Assembly: GCA_945787295.1 (NCBI GenBank)
Contig: CALZHQ010000077.1
Span: 1-13,648, forward strand
Length of the DNA: 13,648 nucleotides
Origin: an uncultured Desulfuromonadales bacterium
GTDB taxonomy: Bacteria; Desulfobacterota; Desulfuromonadia; Desulfuromonadales; Geopsychrobacteraceae
Direction: 5' to 3'
Part shown: in pieces, positions 1-6,219 of the stretch
Position numbering within the stretch: the stretch's first letter is position 1
How the letters are laid out: each line of letters starts with the position of its first letter
Notes under the pieces: model-generated
Databases searched by the model: none
What the model saw: the letters and a program-made list of their open reading frames with translations, nothing else
Told to the model about the DNA's origin: nothing
Translations under genes and position numbers: made by a program

Positions 1-587
1 TCGCGGAAGCGAAAAATGACCAGGTTGGTCGCCGGCTGCAAGGCTTCAATGACGGCAAACATGACAAATTGCAGTACCGGGTTGCCGGTCGCATCGACCA
101 TTGCCCGATGGAAGCGGACATCCGAAGCGCAGAAGTCTTCATCCGTGGTGATCGGATCTTTCTGCCGTTTAATCTCCTCCGCCATGGTCTGCAGCTGCTC
201 TTCCCCGCGGCGCTCTGCGGCCAGCCGGCAACAGGTCAGTTCCAGTTCGCGGCGCGCTTCAGCAATTTCAGAGAGACTGAATTCGCCCATGCTGACCATG
301 AGCATGGCCGCACCGGTCAGCGACGAGCGAAGCTCTTCCTGGCTGGGGCGGTTGACAAAGGTGCCACCGGTTGGGCCGCGGCGGCTGCGGATGAGGTTCT
401 GGGCGGCCAGTCGTTTTAATGCCTCGCGAATCGTTGGCCGGGACACGTTGTATTTTTCGGCTAAAACTTCCTCGGTCGGAAGCTGGTCGTCAACCTTGAG
501 ACTGCCATCGACAATCGCGCTGCGGATGTTTTCCGCGATCTGCTTGGCAAGGCTTTCGGTCACAGGGGGTTGGAAATTAATTGCCAT
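1..587 (-). CDS. GntR-family transcriptional regulator, FadR/FCD subfamily (partial, C-terminus off the left edge)
   Basis: Reading the minus strand from the ATG at 587-585 gives about 195 residues (MAINFQPPVTESLAKQIAEN...). Residues about 8-75 form a GntR winged helix, including LPTEEVLAEKYNVSRPTIRE and LIRSRRGPTGGTFV. An all-helical FCD effector domain follows from about residue 85, with the typical SEIAEARRELEL stretch and the D/H pair of SDVRFHRAMVDATGNPVL that helps bind a metal or carboxylate ligand in FCD proteins. Family members are about 230-250 residues, so roughly 40-50 are missing. A TAG lies in frame 6 bases upstream of the ATG, so this is the earliest possible start in frame. 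The gene is divergent from the AcuI-type reductase and shares a 209-bp region with it that contains a FadR-type palindrome. I infer an acid-responsive local repressor and autoregulator. The ligand cannot be read from sequence. Confidence 0.93.
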   Translation of the reverse strand, partial: MAINFQPPVTESLAKQIAENIRSAIVDGSLKVDDQLPTEEVLAEKYNVSRPTIREALKRLAAQNLIRSRRGPTGGTFVNRPSQEELRSSLTGAAMLMVSMGEFSLSEIAEARRELELTCCRLAAERRGEEQLQTMAEEIKRQKDPITTDEDFCASDVRFHRAMVDATGNPVLQFVMFAVIEALQPATNLVIFRFR

Positions 588-678
588 CTTCTATGCGCTC
601 TTCCTGTCCATTACGGACATAAGTGATACCATTGATTCTTCCTGGCCCCCAAGATAACTCATTTACAGCAGCAGGGGA

Positions 679-715
679 AGTATTTATATATTTGTTTGAC
701 AAATATATAAATACT
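679..715. promoter_or_regulatory. 37-bp palindrome, likely operator of the divergent GntR regulator
   Basis: The arms at 679-695 (AGTATTTATATATTTGT) and 699-715 (ACAAATATATAAATACT) are perfect 17-bp reverse complements separated by TTG. The core TTGTTTGACAA (692-702) fits TNGTNNNACNA, the pattern recognised by the FadR subfamily of GntR proteins. It lies midway between a FadR-type gene and the reductase gene and overlaps a -35 box, so repression by occlusion is the simplest reading. The arms are much longer than the usual operator, so more than one dimer, or a second regulator, could bind. Confidence 0.75.
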
Positions 716-723
716 GTTATGGT
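696..723 (+). promoter_or_regulatory. Predicted sigma-70 promoter of the AcuI-type reductase gene
   Basis: A perfect -35 TTGACA at 696-701 is followed after 16 bp by TATGGT at 718-723, which matches the -10 consensus at 4 of 6 positions. The -35 hexamer starts in the palindrome's spacer and extends into its right arm. The ribosome binding site of the reductase begins about 60 bp further on. Confidence 0.55.
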
Positions 724-796
724 AAGAAAATCCACGAGCTTATTTACGATCGCAACATAAAGACACATTCCATTCTCATTGAAAAGGAGTAAGGTT

Positions 797-1798
797 ATGG
801 CGCAAGAATTTAAAGCCCTGCTGGTTGAACAGCCCGAGAAGAAGGTTTTTACCCGTTCCATTGTCACCCGGGCGGTGTCCGATCTGCCGGAAGGCGAGTT
901 ACTGGTCAAGGTTCACTACTCATCATTGAATTTTAAAGATGCGCTTTCCGCGGTTGGCAATCCCGGGGTGACGCGTAACTTTCCGCATACTCCAGGGATT
1001 GACGCTGCCGGCGAGGTGGTCGAATGCAGCGATGGCAGCTTTGCCCCCGGCGAAAAGGTCATTGTCACCAGTTACGACTTAGGCATGGAGACCGATGGCG
1101 GATTCGGTCAGATGATTCGCGTGCCGAGCAAGTGGGCCCTGAAACTGCCAGCAGGCCTGAGCCTGAAAGAGAGCATGATGCTCGGTACTGCAGGGCTAAC
1201 TGCTGCCATGTCGGTCCATGAGCTGGTCGAAAGTGGTGTTAAACCTGCGGATGGCCCGATTCTGGTGACCGGCGCGACTGGCGGGGTTGGCAGCTTGGCG
1301 GTGGCGATGCTGGCCAAGGCAGGCTATCAGGTGACGGCGGCGACGGGCAAACTGGACGAAAGCGATTATCTCAAAGGGATCGGTGCGACAGAGGTGATCG
1401 AACGTTCTGCGGTCACCGAAGGTTCGGAGCGGCCGATGATGAAACCTAGATGGGCCGGAGTGGTAGACTGCGTTGGCGGTGAAACTTTGGCCGCGGCCAT
1501 CAAGTCGACCAACCCGCTCGGCAGTGTCACCTGCTGCGGCCTGGTCGGGTCGCCCGAGCTACCGGTCAATGTTTTCCCCTTTATCCTACGCGGCGTGCGG
1601 CTGATCGGCATCGATTCAGCCGAGTACCCGATGGCCTCCCGGCTTAAGGTCTGGAATAAACTGGCAACCGATTGGAAACTGGATAACCTGGAGGCAATGG
1701 TCGATGAAGTGACCCTGGACGGAGTCGAAGAAAAGGTTCAGGGGATGCTTAAAGGGGGCTTGAAGCGGCGCGCACTGGTCAACGTGCTGGAGAGCTGA
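797..1798 (+). CDS. YhdH/YhfP-family NADPH-dependent oxidoreductase (AcuI-like, acrylyl-CoA reductase type)
   Basis: The 333-residue protein is a zinc-free medium-chain dehydrogenase/reductase. The N-terminal GroES-like half carries the subfamily hallmark YSSLNFKDAL followed by a PGIDAAGEV block. The Rossmann half has the nucleotide-binding loop GATGGVGS at residues 159-166. Characterised relatives (E. coli YhdH/AcuI, about 324 aa) reduce acryloyl-CoA to propionyl-CoA with NADPH, so detoxification of reactive enoyl-CoA is a reasonable but unproven role. An in-frame TTG lies upstream at 779, but AAGGAG at 785-789 sits at the right distance from the ATG at 797, so I chose that start. The gene is divergent from the GntR regulator and its promoter overlaps the palindrome, which suggests induction by an organic acid or acyl-CoA. 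Confidence 0.9.
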   Translation: MAQEFKALLVEQPEKKVFTRSIVTRAVSDLPEGELLVKVHYSSLNFKDALSAVGNPGVTRNFPHTPGIDAAGEVVECSDGSFAPGEKVIVTSYDLGMETDGGFGQMIRVPSKWALKLPAGLSLKESMMLGTAGLTAAMSVHELVESGVKPADGPILVTGATGGVGSLAVAMLAKAGYQVTAATGKLDESDYLKGIGATEVIERSAVTEGSERPMMKPRWAGVVDCVGGETLAAAIKSTNPLGSVTCCGLVGSPELPVNVFPFILRGVRLIGIDSAEYPMASRLKVWNKLATDWKLDNLEAMVDEVTLDGVEEKVQGMLKGGLKRRALVNVLES

Positions 1799-1822
1799 AA
1801 GATCCTTTAAAATAGAACACTC

Positions 1823-1857
1823 ACAACGGCGGCTATTTTCAGAATGGTCGCCGTTGT
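1823..1857 (+). terminator. Hairpin downstream of the reductase, possible terminator
   Basis: The arms ACAACGGCG (1823-1831) and CGCCGTTGT (1849-1857) form a 9-bp GC-rich stem that can be extended by a G-T and a C-G pair. It begins 24 bp after the stop codon. It is followed by TATTAA rather than a true T run, so intrinsic termination may be weak. Confidence 0.45.
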
Positions 1858-1912
1858 TATTAAGCGGGCTAGCAAGATATCAGGTCGAGTTAAACACGCT
1901 GAGGGATGAGAG

Positions 1913-3064
1913 ATGGTCACAACTGAAGATTACCAGGGCTTTGAACTCGGTCCGATCAGGCCACCGAGCGAAGCGAACAGCCTGCTGCTGCGGATTACCC
2001 GTAACTGCCCCTGGAACAAATGCAAGTTCTGCGGCCTCTACCGCGGAGAGACGTTCAGCGTCCGGCCGGTCGAGCACCTGATCGAGGATATTGACAAAAT
2101 CAAGACCTTTGTCGAGCAGATTCAGGATCTCATGCAACAACCGGGCGGCAACTACCAACAGCTGTCTGCCCTGCAGTCCGGCCTGTCGCACGGCGACCAG
2201 CTGGCTTTTCATGCCGCGCTCAGCTGGCTGCGCGGCGGGATGCAGTCGGTCTTTCTGCAGGACGCCAACACCCTGGTGATCAAGCCGACAGACCTGATCG
2301 CCATCCTGGAATATCTGCGCCAAACCTTCCCGCAGATTGAGCGGATCACCTGCTACGCCCGCTCCCATTCGGTCGCGCGGATCGCAGATGAGGATCTGTT
2401 GCGCATGGCGCAGGCCGGCCTGAACCGAATTCACATCGGCATGGAATCGGCCGCCGACCAGGTGCTCGACTTCATCAAAAAAGGGGTCGACAAGCAGACC
2501 CAGATAATCGCCGGCCAGAAAGTGAAGCGGGCCGGGATCGAACTGTCCGAGTACTTCATGCCCGGCCTTGGCGGCAAGGAGCATTCTACCGCCAACGCGT
2601 TGGAAAGCGCCGATGCCCTGAACCAGATCGATCCCGACTTTATCCGCATCCGTACCCTGGCGATTCCGGAAGCGGTCGATCTCTATCAGGAGGTGCAGAC
2701 CGGGAGTTTTATTCCCCTCGGCGACATTCAGAAAGCCGAAGAGCTGGTGTTATTCCTCGACAACCTGGAGGGGATCAACAGTACGGTCAAGAGCGATCAT
2801 ATCCTCAACCTGTTTCAGGAAGTCGAGGGGCGTTTTCCAGAGGATAAGGAACGGATGACCGCACCGATCCGCAGCTTTCTGGCAATGGCGCCAGATCAGC
2901 AACTGCTCTACCTGGTTGGTCGTCGCTGCGGCATCTTGACCAGACTGAGTGACCTTGATGATGCCGAGTTGCGCGGGCAGACGGAAAAGGCCTTGGTTGC
3001 CCATCAGGTGACTTGGGAGAATGTCGAGGATTGGGCTGCAGTTATAATGACACGATTCATATAA
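1913..3064 (+). CDS. Radical SAM protein of unknown specificity
   Basis: The protein has 383 residues. The cluster-binding cysteines are C32, C37 and C40 in RNCPWNKCKFCG. This is a CX4CX2C spacing rather than the textbook CX3CX2C; it would bind a [4Fe-4S] cluster and S-adenosylmethionine. Further on, HIGMESAADQVLDFIKKGV (about 180-200) resembles the SAM-contacting strand of Elp3/HemN-like radical SAM barrels, followed by YFMPGLGG, another typical barrel strand. No B12-binding domain is visible, and no second cysteine cluster suggests an auxiliary Fe-S centre. GAGG at 1901-1904 lies 8 bases before the ATG. The substrate is unknown. The reductase 115 bp upstream is in the same orientation but separated by a hairpin, so co-transcription is uncertain. 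Confidence 0.9.
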   Translation: MVTTEDYQGFELGPIRPPSEANSLLLRITRNCPWNKCKFCGLYRGETFSVRPVEHLIEDIDKIKTFVEQIQDLMQQPGGNYQQLSALQSGLSHGDQLAFHAALSWLRGGMQSVFLQDANTLVIKPTDLIAILEYLRQTFPQIERITCYARSHSVARIADEDLLRMAQAGLNRIHIGMESAADQVLDFIKKGVDKQTQIIAGQKVKRAGIELSEYFMPGLGGKEHSTANALESADALNQIDPDFIRIRTLAIPEAVDLYQEVQTGSFIPLGDIQKAEELVLFLDNLEGINSTVKSDHILNLFQEVEGRFPEDKERMTAPIRSFLAMAPDQQLLYLVGRRCGILTRLSDLDDAELRGQTEKALVAHQVTWENVEDWAAVIMTRFI

Positions 3065-3580
3065 GGTCAAGCTTTATAGGATCCAAGAAATGGCGAATTA
3101 CTCGTTGAAGTCCTGGTACAGGCACAGATCTAGATACGCAGGACCGTTGTCACGCAATCTGCGGCATGTCTCATTGGCTGCATATTCTGATCAAAGCCAC
3201 CACCCGGTGAGGAATATTCTAAAGACTTTTGCGCTCAATTTACACAAAGTTTTTTACACCCTCTTCCGGGGACATAATACCTATTTCCAATACCTGACAT
3301 CTCATGGCAGAAAAGGCTCAACCAGTTGCTCTGGAAGGGGTTTTTATTAAAATTGACCGACAATGCTAACCTGCTTTTAGATAGGACAATTCACGCCAGT
3401 CAGTTGCACCATAAAAAACATCTCTAAAGTCTTTACATGTGAAAATTCCCGCCATCTGAACATTCGAGCGATTTTACCCGCCATTAAATGCTGACAGAAT
3501 GTTTCTTCGTACTTCGAGCAAGATCACAGCAATATGGTAGCGTTTAACTATCCGATATCTGAAGTAAAGGAGATGTTGCC
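3065..3580. other. 516-bp gene-free stretch before the OsmC selenoprotein gene
   Basis: I see no convincing gene on either strand. An 86-codon open frame at 3090-3350 has an S/R/H/Y-rich composition and no family signature. The segment CGGGGACATAATACC...TTTCC at 3268-3288 looks like the short GGGGACA...CTATTTCC motifs that I associate with relics of REP/IS200-like elements. TTGACC (3353-3358) with TTAGAT 18 bp later could be a weak promoter. The last part carries the strong Shine-Dalgarno AAAGGAG (3566-3572) of the next gene. Confidence 0.4.
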
Positions 3581-4045
3581 ATGTCTGAAATCATTCACAC
3601 ATCGCGGATCACGATCACAAGAGACCGCGGTCCAATCAGAATCGCCCGAATAGAAGGCTTTTCGGAACCTGTCTTCTATGGTGTTCACGGAGGGATACAG
3701 AAATTTTACAAGGTCGATCCGATCGAAGAACACGCCGCGACCTTGGACCACATAGTCGGTGCTGTATCCGCTTGAATGATGGGAACCTTCGCCAGCGTGC
3801 TGGCGACCAAGAAAATAAGAACTCATACCGACCGTTTTATGGCCAATGTTGAAGGCGATATTGAGAACGTCGCAGGGGTGCTCAAAATTACGGTAATTCG
3901 CGTTCATTATGTGCTGAAACTAAGCTCTGAAGAAGAATCAGATGCTCGTTGGGCAATGGAAAATTACATTGAAAAGTGTCCCGCGGCAATGAGTGTGACT
4001 GGGTGTATTCGTCTCGAAGATTCCCTTGAGTTCACTTCGGAGTGA
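3581..4045 (+). CDS. OsmC-family selenoprotein (TGA at 3773-3775 read as selenocysteine 65)
   Basis: Two open frames, 3581-3772 (64 codons) and 3776-4042, are in the same frame and separated only by TGA. Joined, they give one 154-residue OsmC/Ohr-fold protein. The N-terminal half has RIARIEGFSEPVFYGVHGG and EEHAATLDHIVGAVSA. After the TGA come MMGTFASVLATKKI, the strand DRFMANVEGDIENVAGVLKI, RVHYVLKL, and EKCPAAMSVTGCI. In OsmC-like proteins the segment equivalent to VGAVSA-x-MMGTF carries the peroxidatic Cys, and the TGA is exactly there. The partner Cys is C133 in the conserved CPxxxSV. Neither half has decayed, AAAGGAG lies 8 bases before the ATG, and a SECIS-like hairpin follows the TGA. 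These proteins reduce organic hydroperoxides or similar oxidants. Sec-containing OsmC-like proteins are a known bacterial family. A simple nonsense mutation is the alternative, but less likely. Confidence 0.85.
3789..3806 (+). promoter_or_regulatory. Bacterial SECIS-like hairpin in the OsmC selenoprotein mRNA
   Basis: TCGCCAG (3789-3795) and CTGGCGA (3800-3806) form a perfect 7-bp stem closing the tetraloop CGUG. The loop begins 20 nucleotides after the UGA and has G as its second base followed by U. Published bacterial SECIS rules call for a small apical loop with a G in its first two positions, roughly 16-37 nucleotides from the UGA. SelB would bind this loop to deliver Sec-tRNA. Confidence 0.75.
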
Positions 4046-4378
4046 AACACTGGGCCAAACATTCAACTGTGCCCCCTATTTCGGACGACTCGGGTTGCGG
4101 TGACAACGAAGTCCTGAGCGAACCGAGTCATTCACATAGGGCGTAGATTTTCTGGCAGAAGTTGGGGGAGATGGAGGCCAACAAGCGACACCGATGCGAT
4201 CTTCATAAACACAATTCCCTCTCAATTCAGCTGTTATCGGTGTGGAAGCCGAACAACTGCAGCCCCTTATTTGACAGACACCATTGCCCTTTTACAATTT
4301 ATCAGCAATGGCAGAAGTCAATGCCTGAACAGGGAGTAGCGCCTGGCCCTCACATCCAACAACCGTCTGGAGGAAATG
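4046..4378. other. 333-bp gene-free stretch with one structured element
   Basis: No credible gene is visible. A 77-codon open frame at 4162-4395 has no family features and overlaps the next gene. GTGCCCCCTATTTC at 4070-4083 resembles the motif noted at 3268-3288. The arms GACTCGG (4087-4093) and CCGAGTC (4123-4129), extendable by TT/AA with a bulge, form a hairpin around a 29-base loop. There is no T run, so it is not an obvious terminator. GGAGG at 4369-4373 belongs to the next gene. Confidence 0.4.
4087..4129. repeat. Inverted repeat downstream of the OsmC selenoprotein gene
   Basis: The 7-bp arms GACTCGG and CCGAGTC are perfect reverse complements. The next bases (GTT on the left, AA on the right) add two pairs across a bulged G. 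It lies 42 bp after the selenoprotein stop. It could be a factor-dependent termination or mRNA-stability structure, or part of an old repeat element. Confidence 0.45.
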
Positions 4379-5773
4379 ATGCTATCAAAAATTGAACTCT
4401 TATTTTCTTTTCTCCTTTGTTTCACGCTGATGGCCTGTGCTCCTGTAACGCCGCACCCGCACCCCCACATTCTGGTCGACCGTGACGGGTATCCGCTCAG
4501 AGATGACGGCGGTCGAATGTCGGAACCGGAATTCGAAAAGAGGATCAATGAGATCCGAACTAAAGTTGCCGAGTATATTGAGAGTTCAGGGCAACAAGGC
4601 AAGAAAGCTCGTTTGCTGGTGATGATTCATGGAGGAATGACCGGACGCCGTGACGGCCTGAATCAAATGGACCAGCTGCTCGATGATGAGCTGCTCGCGA
4701 AAGTCGGCGGACTCGACTCCGATGTCTTTCCAGTTTTTGTCAACTGGGACTCCTCTTTGCGGTCCTCCCTGACCGACGACCTGTTCCTGGTCAGGAGGGG
4801 AAGGCGGGATCCTGTTGCAGGTGTTTTGACCTCGCCAATCATCCTGTTCGCCCGGTTGGTCGAAGGCGTGGTCTATTTCCCTGTAACCCTGGTGCACCAC
4901 CTCGACACGTGGAAGATGCAGTTCGAAAAATGGAAAAAAGAAGATTCAAGCCCTGGAGCTACGGTGGCGGAAGGAGCCCTCAACATTATCACCCTCCCCC
5001 CGGCTCTGGTCACCCTCCCCTTCCTGTCAGCCTACGGCGAGGGGGCCTGGAATATGATGCAGCGACGCATCGATCAGATGTTTGCCCACCAGATCGCACC
5101 ATTACCCCCATTTTATACGGAGAAAGTCACCCGCCCGGGGGCTCTGAGGGAGTTCTTTGAGATCATCGAGTCAAATTACGGCGAAAGCGCCAGGAGTTCT
5201 GCCGGAGGGTCGAGGGTTGAGGTGATTCTGGCCGGGCACAGTATGGGGGCAATTGTCGGAAATCGCATCCTGAGGGATTTTCCTGCCCTCAAATTCAGCC
5301 GGATTGTCTATCTGGGAGCTGCCGCAAGCATTGAAGATTTTATCACTACTGTCCCTCCCTACCTGAGCCGATACCGTGACACAGAATTTTACAGCTTCAG
5401 CCTGAGCGTCCGGGATGAGGGGGGGGAATTCAACTATTTTGCGCCCCGCGGCAGCCTTTTAGTCTGGATTGACAGCCTTTTCGACCCGGGGCTTTCGGCC
5501 ACCGGCAACCGAGTGGGGTCTTTTGTGAACCGGAACGCCATCGGAATCCGAAACCCGTCAGACGAAGTCTGCAAGCGCATTCATTTTTTGAAATTTACCG
5601 GGCAAGAGGGTGACCCGCGAAAACACGGGCAGTTCAACGACCCCGGTATTTTTCAAAACATGCTCGCTATCGCCCTAGACAAATTTGACTCGGGAAGAGA
5701 CCATCTGGAGAAGCGCTTCGAGATCCACGAGAACATTTGCCTTAAGCCTACCGGATTTTCGGCCGGCCGTTAG
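4379..5773 (+). CDS. Alpha/beta-hydrolase-fold lipoprotein (serine hydrolase, lipase/esterase-like)
   Basis: The 464-residue protein starts with a lipoprotein signal (MLSKIELLFSFLLCFTLMAC) whose lipobox LMAC would be lipidated at C20, followed by a P/H-rich tether. The hydrolase core begins near residue 78 with LLVMIHGG, which fits the oxyanion-hole strand. The nucleophile elbow is VILAGHSMGAIVG with Ser288 in the GxSxG motif. KHGQF (about residue 418) is the best candidate for the catalytic histidine. Between them lies a long insertion with hydrophobic stretches (about 140-235), possibly a lid or a membrane-contact surface. GGAGG at 4369-4373 is only 2 bases from the ATG at 4376 but 5 from the ATG at 4379, so the latter start is preferred. 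The substrate is unknown. It is anchored in the outer or inner membrane, facing the periplasm. Confidence 0.8.
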   Translation: MLSKIELLFSFLLCFTLMACAPVTPHPHPHILVDRDGYPLRDDGGRMSEPEFEKRINEIRTKVAEYIESSGQQGKKARLLVMIHGGMTGRRDGLNQMDQLLDDELLAKVGGLDSDVFPVFVNWDSSLRSSLTDDLFLVRRGRRDPVAGVLTSPIILFARLVEGVVYFPVTLVHHLDTWKMQFEKWKKEDSSPGATVAEGALNIITLPPALVTLPFLSAYGEGAWNMMQRRIDQMFAHQIAPLPPFYTEKVTRPGALREFFEIIESNYGESARSSAGGSRVEVILAGHSMGAIVGNRILRDFPALKFSRIVYLGAAASIEDFITTVPPYLSRYRDTEFYSFSLSVRDEGGEFNYFAPRGSLLVWIDSLFDPGLSATGNRVGSFVNRNAIGIRNPSDEVCKRIHFLKFTGQEGDPRKHGQFNDPGIFQNMLAIALDKFDSGRDHLEKRFEIHENICLKPTGFSAGR

Positions 5774-6011
5774 CTTCAAAGGCGCTTTCCAATGCTGACT
5801 AAGCTTCCCTAATTTACTTAATGCCCTCGATTCCCTCTATGAATCGCCACGACCCGAATAGACAATTTTGGATCTTATGACTGTGCAACAAAATGAAGTC
5901 CGGTCTATGACCCGAGCTTCTGCATATCCGGGTCTCATATATTGTAAGTTTCGAGAGCTCTTTATTGAAGGCTGCTGGCCCCTATCCTGCCGGCTAGATT
6001 GAATATAATTA

Positions 6012-6044
6012 ACTAAAGCATGACTTGATTGGTCATGGTTTAGT
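6012..6044. repeat. 33-bp inverted repeat, possible operator or RNA hairpin
   Basis: The arms ACTAAAGCATGAC (6012-6024) and GTCATGGTTTAGT (6032-6044) pair at 12 of 13 positions around the 7-base spacer TTGATTG. No T run follows on either strand, which argues against an intrinsic terminator. It sits about 30 bp before the riboswitch-like leader, where a promoter would be expected, so a protein-binding site is plausible. Confidence 0.5.
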
Positions 6045-6073
6045 GGTATTAAGTTAAGCATAATCATTAAATT

Positions 6074-6152
6074 CCGACAAAGCCGCCCCTTTTACAAAAA
6101 GGGGCGGAAAGAGTCGGTTCTTTGTGTCACAGATGGCCGGGTTGCCGAAGGA
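6074..6152 (+). ncRNA. Candidate GEMM-class riboswitch aptamer (c-di-GMP-I or cGAMP type)
   Basis: The leader begins CGACAAAGCC and contains an 11-bp hairpin (CCGCCCCTTTT at 6083-6093, AAAAGGGGCGG at 6097-6107, loop ACA). GGGGCGGAAAG (6101-6111), a second imperfect hairpin around TCTTTGTGTCACAGA (6119-6133) and GGCCGGGTTGCCGAAGG (6135-6151) follow. From memory, these segments and their order resemble Geobacter GEMM RNAs, which carry GGCGGAAAGCC and a terminal GCCGGGUUGCCGA. The first stem is longer than usual and the bases after GGAAAG are AGTCGG rather than CC, so this is divergent or degenerate. Outer bases CCGAC (6074-6078) and GTCGG (6113-6117) can also pair. Without a covariance-model score, ligand and class stay open. 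Confidence 0.5.
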
Positions 6153-6188
6153 TATCTTTCCTTATGCGTGCTCGGCCTTTTGTTGTTT
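6144..6188 (+). terminator. Candidate riboswitch expression platform: intrinsic terminator
   Basis: GCCGA (6144-6148) pairs with TCGGC (6172-6176), with an inner AGGA (6149-6152) / TCCT (6159-6162) helix, followed by a tail TTTTGTTGTTT (6178-6188). The left arm re-uses the GCC needed to close the GGC-CGGGTT-GCC element of the aptamer, so the two folds exclude each other. This arrangement predicts that a folded aptamer allows read-through into the next gene, 31 bp further on. Confidence 0.5.
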
Positions 6189-6219
6189 CTGATCCTGCTA
6201 AAGACGGAAGGAGAAGAGC

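Larger units (their letters stand above)
5774..6219. other. 446-bp intergenic stretch with several inverted repeats and a candidate riboswitch
   Basis: No gene is supported on either strand. From left to right it holds a weak hairpin around GACCCG (5909-5914) and CGGGTC (5929-5934), a long inverted repeat at 6012-6044, and the structured leader of the next gene at 6074-6192. The separate entries describe the latter two. Confidence 0.5.

Noticed and set aside
16..657. 213-codon plus-strand open frame
   Set aside because: It is the antisense shadow of the GntR regulator, whose winged-helix and FCD motifs are unmistakable on the minus strand.
3090..3350. 86-codon open frame after the radical SAM gene
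   Set aside because: Odd S/R/H/Y-rich composition, no recognisable motif, and it covers the repeat-like motif at 3268-3288.
3773..3775. TGA as a nonsense mutation making an OsmC pseudogene
   Set aside because: It falls exactly at the reactive-cysteine column, both halves are otherwise intact, and a SECIS-like hairpin follows; decay would rarely produce this combination.
4162..4395. 77-codon open frame before the lipoprotein hydrolase
   Set aside because: No family features, and it overlaps the ribosome binding site and start of the well-supported hydrolase gene.
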